From contig JADJWK010000001.1 in the NCBI GenBank assembly GCA_016716405.1, forward strand, positions 930,001 through 994,000: a DNA stretch of 64,000 nucleotides. The letters are read 5' to 3'. Below, piece by piece: positions 25,290 to 33,311 of this stretch. This DNA comes from Candidatus Melainabacteria bacterium (GTDB lineage: Bacteria > Cyanobacteriota > Vampirovibrionia > Obscuribacterales > Obscuribacteraceae). Position 1 is the stretch's first letter, and the number at the start of each line of letters is the position of its first letter. Below the pieces are notes generated by a model that was not told the DNA's origin, made no database searches, and was given only the letters and a program-made list of their open reading frames with translations. A program made the position numbers and the translations under genes.

Positions 25290-25985
25290 ATGGTAGACGA
25301 CGAATTCTCGAGATTGCTCTCGACCCTGTTCAAATCACATCCCTGGCACGGTGTCTCCCCCGGAGACGGCGTACCGGATCTGGTGCGCTCTTATATCGAG
25401 ATCGTGCCCAGCAGCCCGGTGAAGCTCGAGCTCGACAAGAGCACGGGACACCTGCATGTCGACAGGCCCCAGCGCTTCTCGTCCATGTGCCCGACACTCT
25501 ACGGTTTTGTCCCGCAGACATACTGCGGTGAGAGCGTCGCCGACTTCTGCGCCCAGAGCACCGGGCGCAAGCGCATCAGGGGTGACGGCGACCCGCTCGA
25601 TATCTGCATCCTGAGCGATCGGGATTTCGCCCATGGCGACCTCCTGGTAATGGCCCGCCCCATCGGTGGTCTGCGTATGATCGATCGGGGGCAGGCGGAC
25701 GACAAGATCGTCGCCGTCCTCGATCAGGATGTCGCCTACGGCGGTCTCACCGATATCGATGACTGCCCGGAAGCGATCATCACCCGTATCAAGCACTACT
25801 TCCTGAGCTATAAGAGCCCCCCCGGCAGCCGCTCTTCCCGGGTGGTCAGGATCGATTCGGTCTACGGCCGGTCCGAGGCTCATGAAGTGATCCGGCGCAG
25901 CTTGAAGGACTATGTGGACAACTTCGGCACCGCCGAAGCCAAGCTTTCGAGACTGCGCCAGCTTCTTGTCCAGTCGGTCAAGTAG
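25290..25985 (+). CDS. ppa: Inorganic pyrophosphatase, family I
   Basis: The fold markers of soluble pyrophosphatase are present: HPWHGVSPG at the start, YIEIVPSSPVKLELDKSTGHL, FSSMCPTLYGFVPQTYCG and GDGDPLDICILSDR, the last carrying the aspartates that hold the magnesium ions; later DDKIVAVLDQD. It hydrolyses pyrophosphate to phosphate and drives biosynthetic reactions. At 231 residues it is longer than the E. coli enzyme (176) and like the eukaryote-type or larger bacterial forms. Second gene after the Nudix hydrolase. Confidence 0.9.
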   Translation: MVDDEFSRLLSTLFKSHPWHGVSPGDGVPDLVRSYIEIVPSSPVKLELDKSTGHLHVDRPQRFSSMCPTLYGFVPQTYCGESVADFCAQSTGRKRIRGDGDPLDICILSDRDFAHGDLLVMARPIGGLRMIDRGQADDKIVAVLDQDVAYGGLTDIDDCPEAIITRIKHYFLSYKSPPGSRSSRVVRIDSVYGRSEAHEVIRRSLKDYVDNFGTAEAKLSRLRQLLVQSVK

Positions 25986-26124
25986 CGCAAGTATCAGCAG
26001 AACCCTGGAGCGCTCCGGCACCCGCGGCGTTCCTTCCTTCCTGCCTACCTTCCTTCCATCGCAACGCAGCGCCGATCCCTGGTCGGGAATCGCGCGGCAT
26101 CAACCAGTGCAAATGGAGAACCAC

Positions 26125-26880
26125 ATGAACAACCATCAAGTCACCGTCATCACCGCCGCCGAATTCGACGCGGTGGTGCGTCAGGCGAGCGTCCCCGTCG
26201 TGGTCGATGTCTTCGCGGACTGGTGCGGGCCCTGCAAGATGCTGGCTCCGTATCTCGAGAAGTTCGCCGCGGAGCTCGCTGGCAAGATCAAGATCGTCAA
26301 GGTCGACTTCGACGCCGATCGTGAGCTGGCCAAGTCCTTCGGCATCGACTCCATTCCGCGCCTGCTCTTCTTCAACGCCGGCGAGGTGGTGGAGCACAAG
26401 ATCGGCATGCCCAACTATAACGGTTTGAAGACCTGGTTCCAGGACTTCCTCGCCAAGGTCGGTATCGCCTGCGCCGAGGACAGCGAGGCGGAAGCGGCTT
26501 TCGTCGAGGCCGTCAAGGCGGCTGGCGAAGCCCTCGACACCGCCATGGGTCCCGCCGGCGAAGCCTACGGGGCGGCGGTCAAGCCCTTCAGCGAGAAGCT
26601 CAAGGCCTACGAGGCGGAGCTCAAGGGCAACGGCGTCGAGGGCGATGAGCTCGCTGCCGCCATGAAGGCGAAGCAGGAGGAGCTCTGGCCCGAGATCGAG
26701 CCGGCTTACAACGAGTACAAGGCTGTGGCCGGCCCGGCGACCCAGGCTTATATCGAAGCCGTGGAGAAGGCTGCCGCCGACTTCGCCGGCTCGACCCCGG
26801 CGGGCGATACCGCCGGTGATGCCGATCATTCGGGTGCCGGCAAGATGTGCGCCATCGGCGACCCGACCTGCCGGTCGTGA
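26125..26880 (+). CDS. Thioredoxin with long helical C-terminal extension
   Basis: Residues 1-110 are a thioredoxin domain: VDVFADWCGPCKMLAPYL with the CGPC active site, KVDFDADRELAKSFGIDSIPRLLFF with the cis-proline. Residues 115-251 form an Ala/Glu/Lys-rich helical tail (for example EAVKAAGEALDTAMGPAGEAYGAAV) ending with a two-cysteine stretch, MCAIGDPTCRS. Such a tail is not part of ordinary thioredoxin (about 105 residues). Start at 26125 fits GGAG spacing. The 114-residue gene downstream starts ten bases after the stop. Confidence 0.85.
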   Translation: MNNHQVTVITAAEFDAVVRQASVPVVVDVFADWCGPCKMLAPYLEKFAAELAGKIKIVKVDFDADRELAKSFGIDSIPRLLFFNAGEVVEHKIGMPNYNGLKTWFQDFLAKVGIACAEDSEAEAAFVEAVKAAGEALDTAMGPAGEAYGAAVKPFSEKLKAYEAELKGNGVEGDELAAAMKAKQEELWPEIEPAYNEYKAVAGPATQAYIEAVEKAAADFAGSTPAGDTAGDADHSGAGKMCAIGDPTCRS

Positions 26881-26890
26881 GGGAGGTCTC

Positions 26891-27235
26891 ATGACCGCGC
26901 CCGCGATCGTCGATCGCAATCTCGAAGATCTCGCTGCTCCTCTTCTCGAGCGATACCGGGGCTATCTCGCCCATCTCCGTCCCGGTCTGAGCAGGGATAT
27001 CTACCCCTGGAGCTCGCCGGAGGATGTGGTGGCAGAGGTGGCCAGGCGTCTTCGGGCTGAGGGCTGGATCGTGACCCGGAGAAAGTACACAGGCTCCAGG
27101 GTCAATTACCCCGGCACCTACTTTCTGCGCTTGACCGCGCCAGGGGTCCCGGATCGTGGAGGGGCCTGCCGCTGGCTTGTTCTCCTCCTGTCCAGGTTGA
27201 CGCAGGCAGCCTCCGGGCTCTGCACCAGCCATTGA
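26891..27235 (+). CDS. Hypothetical protein
   Basis: A 114-residue protein, second gene after the thioredoxin, with GGGAGG before the ATG. It has an amphipathic first helix (EDLAAPLLERYRGYLAHL), a small alpha/beta stretch (EDVVAEVARRLRAEGWIVTRRKY) and a hydrophobic segment RWLVLLLSRL near the end. No family recognised. Confidence 0.6.
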   Translation: MTAPAIVDRNLEDLAAPLLERYRGYLAHLRPGLSRDIYPWSSPEDVVAEVARRLRAEGWIVTRRKYTGSRVNYPGTYFLRLTAPGVPDRGGACRWLVLLLSRLTQAASGLCTSH

Positions 27236-27240
27236 TTTCA

Positions 27241-27275
27241 GGGCTATCGCGAAATACATCGCGATAGCCCTTTCT
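27241..27275 (+). terminator. Terminator after the thioredoxin unit
   Basis: GGGCTATCGCG-AAATACAT-CGCGATAGCCC followed by TTTCTCTT, just past the stop codon. Confidence 0.9.
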
Positions 27276-27290
27276 CTTCGTCCGGCAAAC

Positions 27291-27305
27291 ACTATAGAAG
27301 ACAGT
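27291..27305 (+). repeat. ACT-N9-AGT intergenic motif
   Basis: ACT ATAGAAGAC AGT, 20 bases after a terminator stem, followed by ATAAA. Confidence 0.55.
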
Positions 27306-27529
27306 ATAAACCATGAGTCCGCCGGACTCAAGCCTTCAACAGTCAGGACCTGGGCTCTGTGGTATCGCATATGGTTAATGCCGGAAGGCGGCAGCCAGGA
27401 CGAAAAAATCTACAGGTCGAGCGAATCTCATGAGCCTGTTTTTCTCTGGAAAGCTCGCGAGCTTCGCTAGCTGCCAAGTCGAGACCCTGGCGAGGCTTGA
27501 CAACAATTCTTGTCAGGAGGTTCGTATCT

Positions 27530-27667
27530 ATGTCTGTGTCGGCGATCCGGCTCCGTTGCGCAGCGCCTCTTTGCAAGTCTTGTATCTCTGACTATCAAAA
27601 CAAAGCGGTTCCATCAGAGCAAAATCTCAGAATCGAGAACTTGTTATGGCATAACGATTTTCTCTAG
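27530..27667 (+). CDS. Possible 45-residue small protein
   Basis: An ATG nine bases after a perfect AGGAGG (27515-27520) opens a 45-codon frame to TAG at 27665. A hairpin GACAA/TTGTC precedes the ribosome site. The codons are less GC-rich in third positions than in the neighbours, so it may be chance. The rest of the 27236-27874 gap shows no other gene. Confidence 0.2.
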   Translation: MSVSAIRLRCAAPLCKSCISDYQNKAVPSEQNLRIENLLWHNDFL

Positions 27668-27874
27668 GTTCTGACGTCTTTTCATATGCCTGCTTCTCTT
27701 AGAGCTTCCTGAACTCAAAACCCCAGGACAACCACATTCAGTAGTCTCCCGATGATATTTCGACAGACACGGTCTGCCGGGATTGCTACTGCCTGTGGTG
27801 CGGACTGCGACTGGCATCGCGTCCCGGTTCGGTGCGGCTCCAGGCATGCAAACAATAAAACAAGGAGTACCTCT

Positions 27875-28987
27875 ATGGCACACCGCGTTATCCCGCCGGA
27901 TGATCCCAAGTTTCCGGCGATTCGTAAGCAGGTGCTTATCAACTGGCTCAAGACCCTGACGGGCTACCTCGGCATGGGTCTGCTCATTTTTCTCGCCCTC
28001 TGGGCGTTTGATTTCACTTACCGGTTCCAGCTCGGTTTCGGCCTCGTCTGGTTCATCCTGCCGGTGGTGATGTGGTGGTTCTCGGCAAAGGTCGCGCTGA
28101 TGATCACCAAGTCCAAGCCCGCCGACCCCAACAACCCTCAGCATGCGCGGCTGATCAAGATCGTCGACCGCGTCTACGCTGAAAGCGGCTTGAAGTTCAA
28201 GCCCCCGGTCTATGTCTCGGAGAATCCACTTCCGAACGCCTTCGCCACCGGGCCGATCCACCGCAAGGCTGTGGTCGCCGCCACCGAAGGTCTCTTCCTG
28301 ACCGGCATGAACGACGACGAGATCGCCGCCGTGTTCGCCCACGAGCTCGGCCATGTGAAGAACTACGATGTCGGCATCAACTCCTTCCTCTCGATCCTGT
28401 CCATGATCTTCTTCATGATCACGGACGCTGGCGTGCGGATGGTGATGGGCAGCATCAGTATCTTCAAGCGCATTCTCGGCATGAACCCCAGGAATCGCGG
28501 CTTCTTCACCGGCATCCTCGAGTGGGTGATCATGTTCGTCATCTTCCGGATCACCGGGATGCTCACCCGCATCGTCCAGATGTTCGTGGTGCGCTCGCGT
28601 GAGTCCGGAGCCGACGCCACGGGCTCCCTCATGCTCGGCAAGCCCTGCGACCTGGCTACCGCGCTCCAGAAGCTGGTGGCCTATGTCGAGAAGAACCGTC
28701 CCAAGGGTCGCGAACGGGAGCTCTATCGAGCTATCCGCCCGATGATGACCATCGACCCGCTCTTCGACTCCCTGGTCGAGGACAGGCCCGCCGGCCTCTG
28801 GCAGCGCCTGGTGCGCTTCTGGAAGTATCTGCAGCTCACGCACCCGCCTGTTTCCGAGCGTGTCGCCATGCTCGAGCGCATGAACGGCGGCTCCTGCCCG
28901 GCACCTCAGTTCGCGGCTCCGGGAGAGAGTGAGGATCACTCCGCGCCGGGTCATGTTTGCAGCTGCGGTGGCGGCCACAGCCACTGA
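27875..28987 (+). CDS. HtpX-like M48 membrane metalloprotease
   Basis: Two hydrophobic segments in the first 90 residues, then the cytoplasm-facing protease domain: NAFATGP, AAVFAHELGHVKN with the zinc motif HELGH at residues 156-160, and RSRESGADATGS with the third ligand Glu. Two further hydrophobic segments lie between them. This is the HtpX/M48B layout of a quality-control protease that degrades damaged membrane proteins. It ends with an unusual Cys/His tail (HVCSCGGGHSH) that could bind extra metal. ATG at 27875 has AAGGAG upstream. It leads a block of envelope genes. Confidence 0.85.
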   Translation: MAHRVIPPDDPKFPAIRKQVLINWLKTLTGYLGMGLLIFLALWAFDFTYRFQLGFGLVWFILPVVMWWFSAKVALMITKSKPADPNNPQHARLIKIVDRVYAESGLKFKPPVYVSENPLPNAFATGPIHRKAVVAATEGLFLTGMNDDEIAAVFAHELGHVKNYDVGINSFLSILSMIFFMITDAGVRMVMGSISIFKRILGMNPRNRGFFTGILEWVIMFVIFRITGMLTRIVQMFVVRSRESGADATGSLMLGKPCDLATALQKLVAYVEKNRPKGRERELYRAIRPMMTIDPLFDSLVEDRPAGLWQRLVRFWKYLQLTHPPVSERVAMLERMNGGSCPAPQFAAPGESEDHSAPGHVCSCGGGHSH

Positions 28988-29019
28988 GCTTCATCTCTAA
29001 CAAGAACAGGAGCATAATC

Positions 29020-30057
29020 ATGAAAAAGAGCATCCTCGGGTGGGCCCTGTTGCCCGCCCTCGTGCTTGTTCTCGGTCTTGCAGGCTGCAAGCCTGGCGAT
29101 GACGACGGGCAGGGGAACAATCCCCCTCCCGCGCCCCCGGCCCAGGTCTACGACATCAAGGTGGAGTCCCGTCCGGACACGACTCCGGAATTCCAGCGCA
29201 TTCACTATTACCTGCCCGGTGGCGGCAGGGAGGTGAAGATGGAGATCCAGTATCGGGACGGCCGCACCGAGCAGTACATGTATCGGCAGGACGGCAGTCT
29301 CGAAGAGCTGGTCGAGCTGCACATCCACTCGCAGAAGGTTCAGTCCCGCACGAAGTTCGCGGCGGACGGCAAGACCAGGCTCGAGTCCACGAGCTGGCGC
29401 ATCGGCGGCGAGCTCGATTCGAGCACCGTCTACAATGCCGACGGCAGCTCGCGCACCGTCGCCTACAAGGTAGACGGCAAGCGTATTCACAGCGAGACCC
29501 TCACTGACACCAGCGGCGCTCAGAAGATCACGGTCTACCGCTCCGACGGCAAGACCCTCTGGGCGAAGATCGACCGTCCTTCGCAGTACAGCGCCCGGGT
29601 GGAGTATTACGACGATGCCGGCAAGCTGACCCAGATTCGGGAGCTGAACTCCTCGAAGATGGTGATCACCGTCCTCGACGACACCGGCAAGGTGGTGATG
29701 AAGCAGGAGTGGAGCGGCTACTGGTCCTCCTGGTCCGGTCCCAGCTACAACAACCTGCAGAACACCGAGAAATACGAGCCGGACGGCAGCACGGTCAGTC
29801 GCCGTATCGAGTTCGAGTATTACTACTCGCGGCCCCGCGTCGTCTATGACTACAAGGACGGTGCCCGGGTGAAGGAGTACAGCTTCAACTACGACGGCAG
29901 CGTCAAGTCGGAGCAGACTCTCCAGGACGACGGCACCTGGGCCACCCAGAGTTATTCGAACGGCGAGAAGCAGCTCGATCCGCCCCTCACTGACAGCGAT
30001 CGCTCTGCGCCGGCTTACCAGGATCCCCTGGTGGACAATCCCAGCAACCGCCTCTGA
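29020..30057 (+). CDS. Lipoprotein with repeated DGS/YwqK-like strand units
   Basis: LLPALVLVLGLAGC is a lipoprotein signal with Cys at about residue 24. The mature part has recurring short beta units of the form YxxDGSxxxxxxY (YRQDGSLEE, YNADGSSRT, YRSDGKTLW, YEPDGSTVS, YDYKDG, NYDGSVKSEQTLQDDG), resembling the repeats of YwqK/MORN-type proteins. Function unknown; the C-terminus is disordered. It follows the HtpX-like gene by 32 bases and ends at a terminator. Confidence 0.7.
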   Translation: MKKSILGWALLPALVLVLGLAGCKPGDDDGQGNNPPPAPPAQVYDIKVESRPDTTPEFQRIHYYLPGGGREVKMEIQYRDGRTEQYMYRQDGSLEELVELHIHSQKVQSRTKFAADGKTRLESTSWRIGGELDSSTVYNADGSSRTVAYKVDGKRIHSETLTDTSGAQKITVYRSDGKTLWAKIDRPSQYSARVEYYDDAGKLTQIRELNSSKMVITVLDDTGKVVMKQEWSGYWSSWSGPSYNNLQNTEKYEPDGSTVSRRIEFEYYYSRPRVVYDYKDGARVKEYSFNYDGSVKSEQTLQDDGTWATQSYSNGEKQLDPPLTDSDRSAPAYQDPLVDNPSNRL

Positions 30058-30069
30058 GCCGACTCTTAT

Positions 30070-30105
30070 GCACCGGGAAGACTCGTTGTCTTCCCGGTGC
30101 TGTTC
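30070..30105 (+). terminator. Terminator after the lipoprotein gene
   Basis: GCACCGGGAAGAC-TCGTT-GTCTTCCCGGTGC then TGTTCC. Confidence 0.8.
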
Positions 30106-30157
30106 CTGCAAGCAAAAAAGCAAATAAATTTGCGTTCCATCTCAACGGAAACCAACA

Positions 30158-31918
30158 ATGAATAACCGCAAGTCAGTCCGGCCGGCTCTCCTGGTCGGAC
30201 TTGTTCTGCTCGTCGCTTACTGCGCAGCCGCGTGGCTGGCACCGGGCACTTTTTTTCCCTTCGGCAGCAACCGCATGCATGTCCTGCCGGATCACACTCC
30301 GGCTCTCGTGCATGACAGCAAGCTGGTGAAGCATGCTGATGCCGATGCCCGGATTCGTTTCGTGGTGGCACTGAAGCTTCGTGATGAAGCCGATCTCGAC
30401 GCGCTCCTCGACGAGCAGTCGGATCCGGCGTCCCCGCGCTACCGGCAGTATCTCACTGCCGAGCAATTCCGGGAGCGCTTCTCGCCCCGAACCACCGACG
30501 TGGATCGCGTCGTCGCTTATCTCACCGGACATGGCATGAGCATCCTGGAGGTTTCGGAAAACTACACGCTCATTCATGTCGAGGCCTCGGTCAGCCAGAT
30601 CGAGAAGGCATTCTCGGTGCAGATGAACCGCTATTCCACGGTGAGACGCGCCGACGGGCGGCTCGTCGAATACCTCGGCAATGCCGGCGACCCCAGCGTT
30701 CCCGTGACTCTGGAGAGCACGGTGCAGGCGATTATCGGTCTCAACACCTATATCGAGTTCGAGAGTCGGGTTCGCCATCCCAGAGGTCCGGCCAACCCCG
30801 GCTCCAAGGCAACCCCCCGGGGCATGACGCCTCAGGATGTCGCCAGGGTGTACGACTATCCGAACGCCAATAACGACCGGGCCGCGGCACCGCTCAGCGG
30901 AGCCGGGCGCACTATCGCTATCGCCACGGCGCATGTCTACGATCAGACCGACATCGACACGTTCTGGCAACAGTTCGGAATCGTTCGCACCGGCAAGCTG
31001 ACCAATGTCTATATCGGCGGCGTCAGCACCACCGTCAACGAGGAGACCACTCTCGACCTGGAGGCGGCAAGCTCCCAGGCGCCTGGAGCGGACATCATCA
31101 TGTACATGGCGGTGGACCCGAAGTTCGTCAACTTCACCCTCGCTTTCAACAAGATCGTCACCGACGACAAGGCTGATGTAATGTCGATCAGCTGGGGATT
31201 GTGCGAAGACTTCACCGGCTCCCGCCAGATGAAGGCCGAGCACAACATCTTCAAGCAAGCGGCTTCCCAGGGCATGGCCATATTCGCCGCCAGTGGCGAC
31301 GATGGCGCCTATGACTGCCCCACCGAGCCCGAGCTCGATGATAATGGCAAGCCCAAGACTCCACCCCTGGCTGTGGACTATCCGAGCTCCGATCCCTATG
31401 TCACCGCAGTCGGTGGCACGACCCTCTTCGACGGTCAGGGGCGGCGCTTCAGTGAATCGGCCTGGCATGGCTCGGGCGGCGGCTTCTCCGGCAAGTGGAA
31501 GCGGCCTTCCTGGCAGACCGGTCCCGGTGTGCCGACAGGCAAGTATCGCGCCACTGCCGACGTCGCGCTCAATGCCGATCCGATGACCGGCTATGCGATC
31601 TATGTCAATGGCAAGTGGATCGTCCTGGGCGGAACCTCAGTGGCTGCTCCCGAGTGGGCGGCACTATGGACCCTTATCGACGAGGCTGCCGGCAAGCGAA
31701 TCGGCATGCCCGATGAGATCCTGTACCGCGCCGGTGCTTCGCCGGAATACGGCACGATCTTCTACGACATCACCAGTGGCGACAACGGAGACTACCGTGG
31801 CCCCGGCTACAATGCCGGCCCCAACTGGGACCATCCCACAGGCTGGGGTGTTCCTCAGGGTCAGGCACTCAAAGACTGGATCGTGAAAGATCTGGCGCCC
31901 AAGCCCAGAGGCAATTGA
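30158..31918 (+). CDS. Sedolisin (S53) serine protease with pro-domain
   Basis: A hydrophobic N-terminal anchor or signal (LLVGLVLLVAYCAAAW), then an activation domain (about 60-200: YRQYLTAEQFRERFSP, VEASVSQIEKAF), then the catalytic domain. The catalytic Glu and Asp lie in NEETTLDLEAA (about residues 293-300), the oxyanion region around SISWG, and the Ser in GGTSVAAP (about 494). The calcium site DITSGDNGDY..GYNAGPNWDHPTGWG closes the domain. These are acid-active secreted endopeptidases, self-processed after export. Length is normal for the family with its pro-domain. Own terminator downstream. Confidence 0.9.
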   Translation: MNNRKSVRPALLVGLVLLVAYCAAAWLAPGTFFPFGSNRMHVLPDHTPALVHDSKLVKHADADARIRFVVALKLRDEADLDALLDEQSDPASPRYRQYLTAEQFRERFSPRTTDVDRVVAYLTGHGMSILEVSENYTLIHVEASVSQIEKAFSVQMNRYSTVRRADGRLVEYLGNAGDPSVPVTLESTVQAIIGLNTYIEFESRVRHPRGPANPGSKATPRGMTPQDVARVYDYPNANNDRAAAPLSGAGRTIAIATAHVYDQTDIDTFWQQFGIVRTGKLTNVYIGGVSTTVNEETTLDLEAASSQAPGADIIMYMAVDPKFVNFTLAFNKIVTDDKADVMSISWGLCEDFTGSRQMKAEHNIFKQAASQGMAIFAASGDDGAYDCPTEPELDDNGKPKTPPLAVDYPSSDPYVTAVGGTTLFDGQGRRFSESAWHGSGGGFSGKWKRPSWQTGPGVPTGKYRATADVALNADPMTGYAIYVNGKWIVLGGTSVAAPEWAALWTLIDEAAGKRIGMPDEILYRAGASPEYGTIFYDITSGDNGDYRGPGYNAGPNWDHPTGWGVPQGQALKDWIVKDLAPKPRGN

Positions 31919-31948
31919 GCGCCAGGATGTTTCGATGATTTCGACCGG

Positions 31949-31985
31949 GGAGGCTCGAGGATTTCGGTCCTCGAGCCTCCTTCCG
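31949..31985 (+). terminator. Terminator after the sedolisin gene
   Basis: GGAGGCTCGAGGA-TTTCGG-TCCTCGAGCCTCC then TTCCGGTT. Confidence 0.8.
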
Positions 31986-32016
31986 GTTCTCCACTCCAAG
32001 AAGAAGACCAGCAACA

Positions 32017-32745
32017 ATGACCTACAAACCAGCGCTGATTGGTGTCCGGCTCTTCACCATGGCTCTCCTGATGGGGCTCATGGTCTGGACGGACGCTGAT
32101 TCGGCAACAACCAGGAGGGAAGACCCTTCACGCACCATCACTGATTCCACTGCGACCGACGCAACTGCCAATTCCGAGACGGAACAGACGCCGATATCCT
32201 TACCGCCATTGACGGGCAAGACTATAATGCTCGACCCTGGCCATGGTGGTAACGATGCCGGTGCGATCCGGGACTCGATCCAGGAGAAGGACATCAATCT
32301 GGCTGTCGCCCTCAAGCTGAGAGAACAACTCGAGGCGGCGGGCGCCACCGTGATTATGACCAGGGACGCCGATATCACCCTGACCCTGCGGCGCCGGGTG
32401 GAGATGATCGGCGACCGGAAGCCTGATATCTTCGTGAGCATTCACACCAATGCTTCGCTGTCCTCGAACGTGGACGGCATAGAGGCCTACTATCACAGCA
32501 CCGACAGCGAGCCTCTGGCTGATTCAGTCTACCAGTCCCTGGTGGACGGTCTCTCCGAGAAGGGGAACAGGATGTCCCGCAGGGAGCTTGCAGTGGTGCA
32601 TCACCAACTGGCCCCGGCGGTTCTCATCGAAATCGGCTATCTCTCGAGCAAGAGCAAACGCGACCTGCTCGTCGAGGACGACTACCAGACGCGTATCGCT
32701 GCTGCCGTGGCCACCGGCATCGAAGACTATTTCGACGCGGTCTGA
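32017..32745 (+). CDS. N-acetylmuramoyl-L-alanine amidase (Amidase_3)
   Basis: After a signal-like N-terminus (FTMALLMGLMVW) and a Thr/Asp-rich linker, the Amidase_3 domain shows MLDPGHGGNDAGA with the first zinc His, the Glu in IQEKDINLAV, MTRDAD, FVSIHTNAS with the second His and AVLIEIGYLSS with the catalytic Glu. It cleaves the amide between MurNAc and the peptide stem. 242 residues, no binding repeats. The stop codon lies in a hairpin (GACGCGGTC/GACCGCGTC) and the holin-like gene follows within 40 bases. Confidence 0.9.
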   Translation: MTYKPALIGVRLFTMALLMGLMVWTDADSATTRREDPSRTITDSTATDATANSETEQTPISLPPLTGKTIMLDPGHGGNDAGAIRDSIQEKDINLAVALKLREQLEAAGATVIMTRDADITLTLRRRVEMIGDRKPDIFVSIHTNASLSSNVDGIEAYYHSTDSEPLADSVYQSLVDGLSEKGNRMSRRELAVVHHQLAPAVLIEIGYLSSKSKRDLLVEDDYQTRIAAAVATGIEDYFDAV

Positions 32746-32781
32746 CGAGACCGCGTCGCCATCAACAAGCAAGGAAAAAAC

Positions 32782-33159
32782 ATGATCAAATTTCTCGCGC
32801 GTGTTCTGGTCAACGGCTTCCTCCTGTCGTTTGTCCTGCCTTCCATGTTCTCGTCCATTGCCTTTCACGGCAGCTTCTGGCCCGAGGGCGTGATCGCCGG
32901 CTTCGTCTTCGCCGTCACCGTAGTCCTGGTGGAGCTTCTGCTCCTGGGCTTCGGTATCCTCACCCTGGGATTCGGCTTCCTGCTGCGCTGGCTGCTCTGG
33001 TTCCTGGTTCCGGCTCTTCAGCTCTGGGCCATGGCGGAGTGGTTCCCGCAGTATCTCAGCATCGAATCATTCTTCCCGGCGGCTTTCCTGGCCGGCCTGG
33101 TGCTGCTCCTGGTGAACGCGTTCACCAACAGCACTCCCACCGGCGCCAGCAGGTCCTGA
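32782..33159 (+). CDS. Four-helix membrane protein of the phage holin IV superfamily
   Basis: 125 residues with four hydrophobic segments: VLVNGFLLSFVLPSMF, VIAGFVFAVTVVLVELLLLGFGILTLGFGFLL, LLWFLVPALQLWAMAEWF and FFPAAFLAGLVLLLVNAF. The spacing and the Leu/Gly pattern match the PF04020-type four-TM family that is common in bacteria and is not proven to be a holin. It follows the amidase closely, and a wall hydrolase next to a small pore-like protein may be a functional pair, but no phage genes are nearby. Confidence 0.7.
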   Translation: MIKFLARVLVNGFLLSFVLPSMFSSIAFHGSFWPEGVIAGFVFAVTVVLVELLLLGFGILTLGFGFLLRWLLWFLVPALQLWAMAEWFPQYLSIESFFPAAFLAGLVLLLVNAFTNSTPTGASRS

Positions 33160-33180
33160 CCTGAGCATTTGAACTGAGCG
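33118..33180 (+). other. See terminator entry 33180-33216
   Basis: Coordinate placeholder superseded by the next entry. Confidence 0.
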
Positions 33181-33216
33181 GAGAGACGGCGGGCAGCTGC
33201 CGTCTCTCCCTCTTTT
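33180..33216 (+). terminator. Terminator after the holin-like gene
   Basis: GGAGAGACGGC pairs with GCCGTCTCTCC (33199-33209), followed by CTCTTTTCC. Confidence 0.85.
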
Positions 33217-33232
33217 CCGTTGCAAGTGCGAT

Positions 33233-33247
33233 ACTAAAGAAGATAGT
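33233..33247 (+). repeat. ACT-N9-AGT intergenic motif
   Basis: ACT AAAGAAGAT AGT between convergent genes, 17 bases after the T run of a terminator. Confidence 0.55.
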
Positions 33248-33311
33248 GGGAAGCGCTGTACCATGTATCGCTGTACCACCCTGTCCGGATAGAGCATACA
33301 AATTCTCTTCT

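Noticed and set aside
32782..33159. Prophage lysis cassette
   Set aside because: Amidase and holin-like genes adjoin, but no phage structural, integrase or replication genes occur anywhere in the window.
33180..33216. A duplicate feature row listed just before the terminator at 33180-33216
   Set aside because: That row has a reversed end coordinate and zero confidence; use the terminator row 33180-33216 only.
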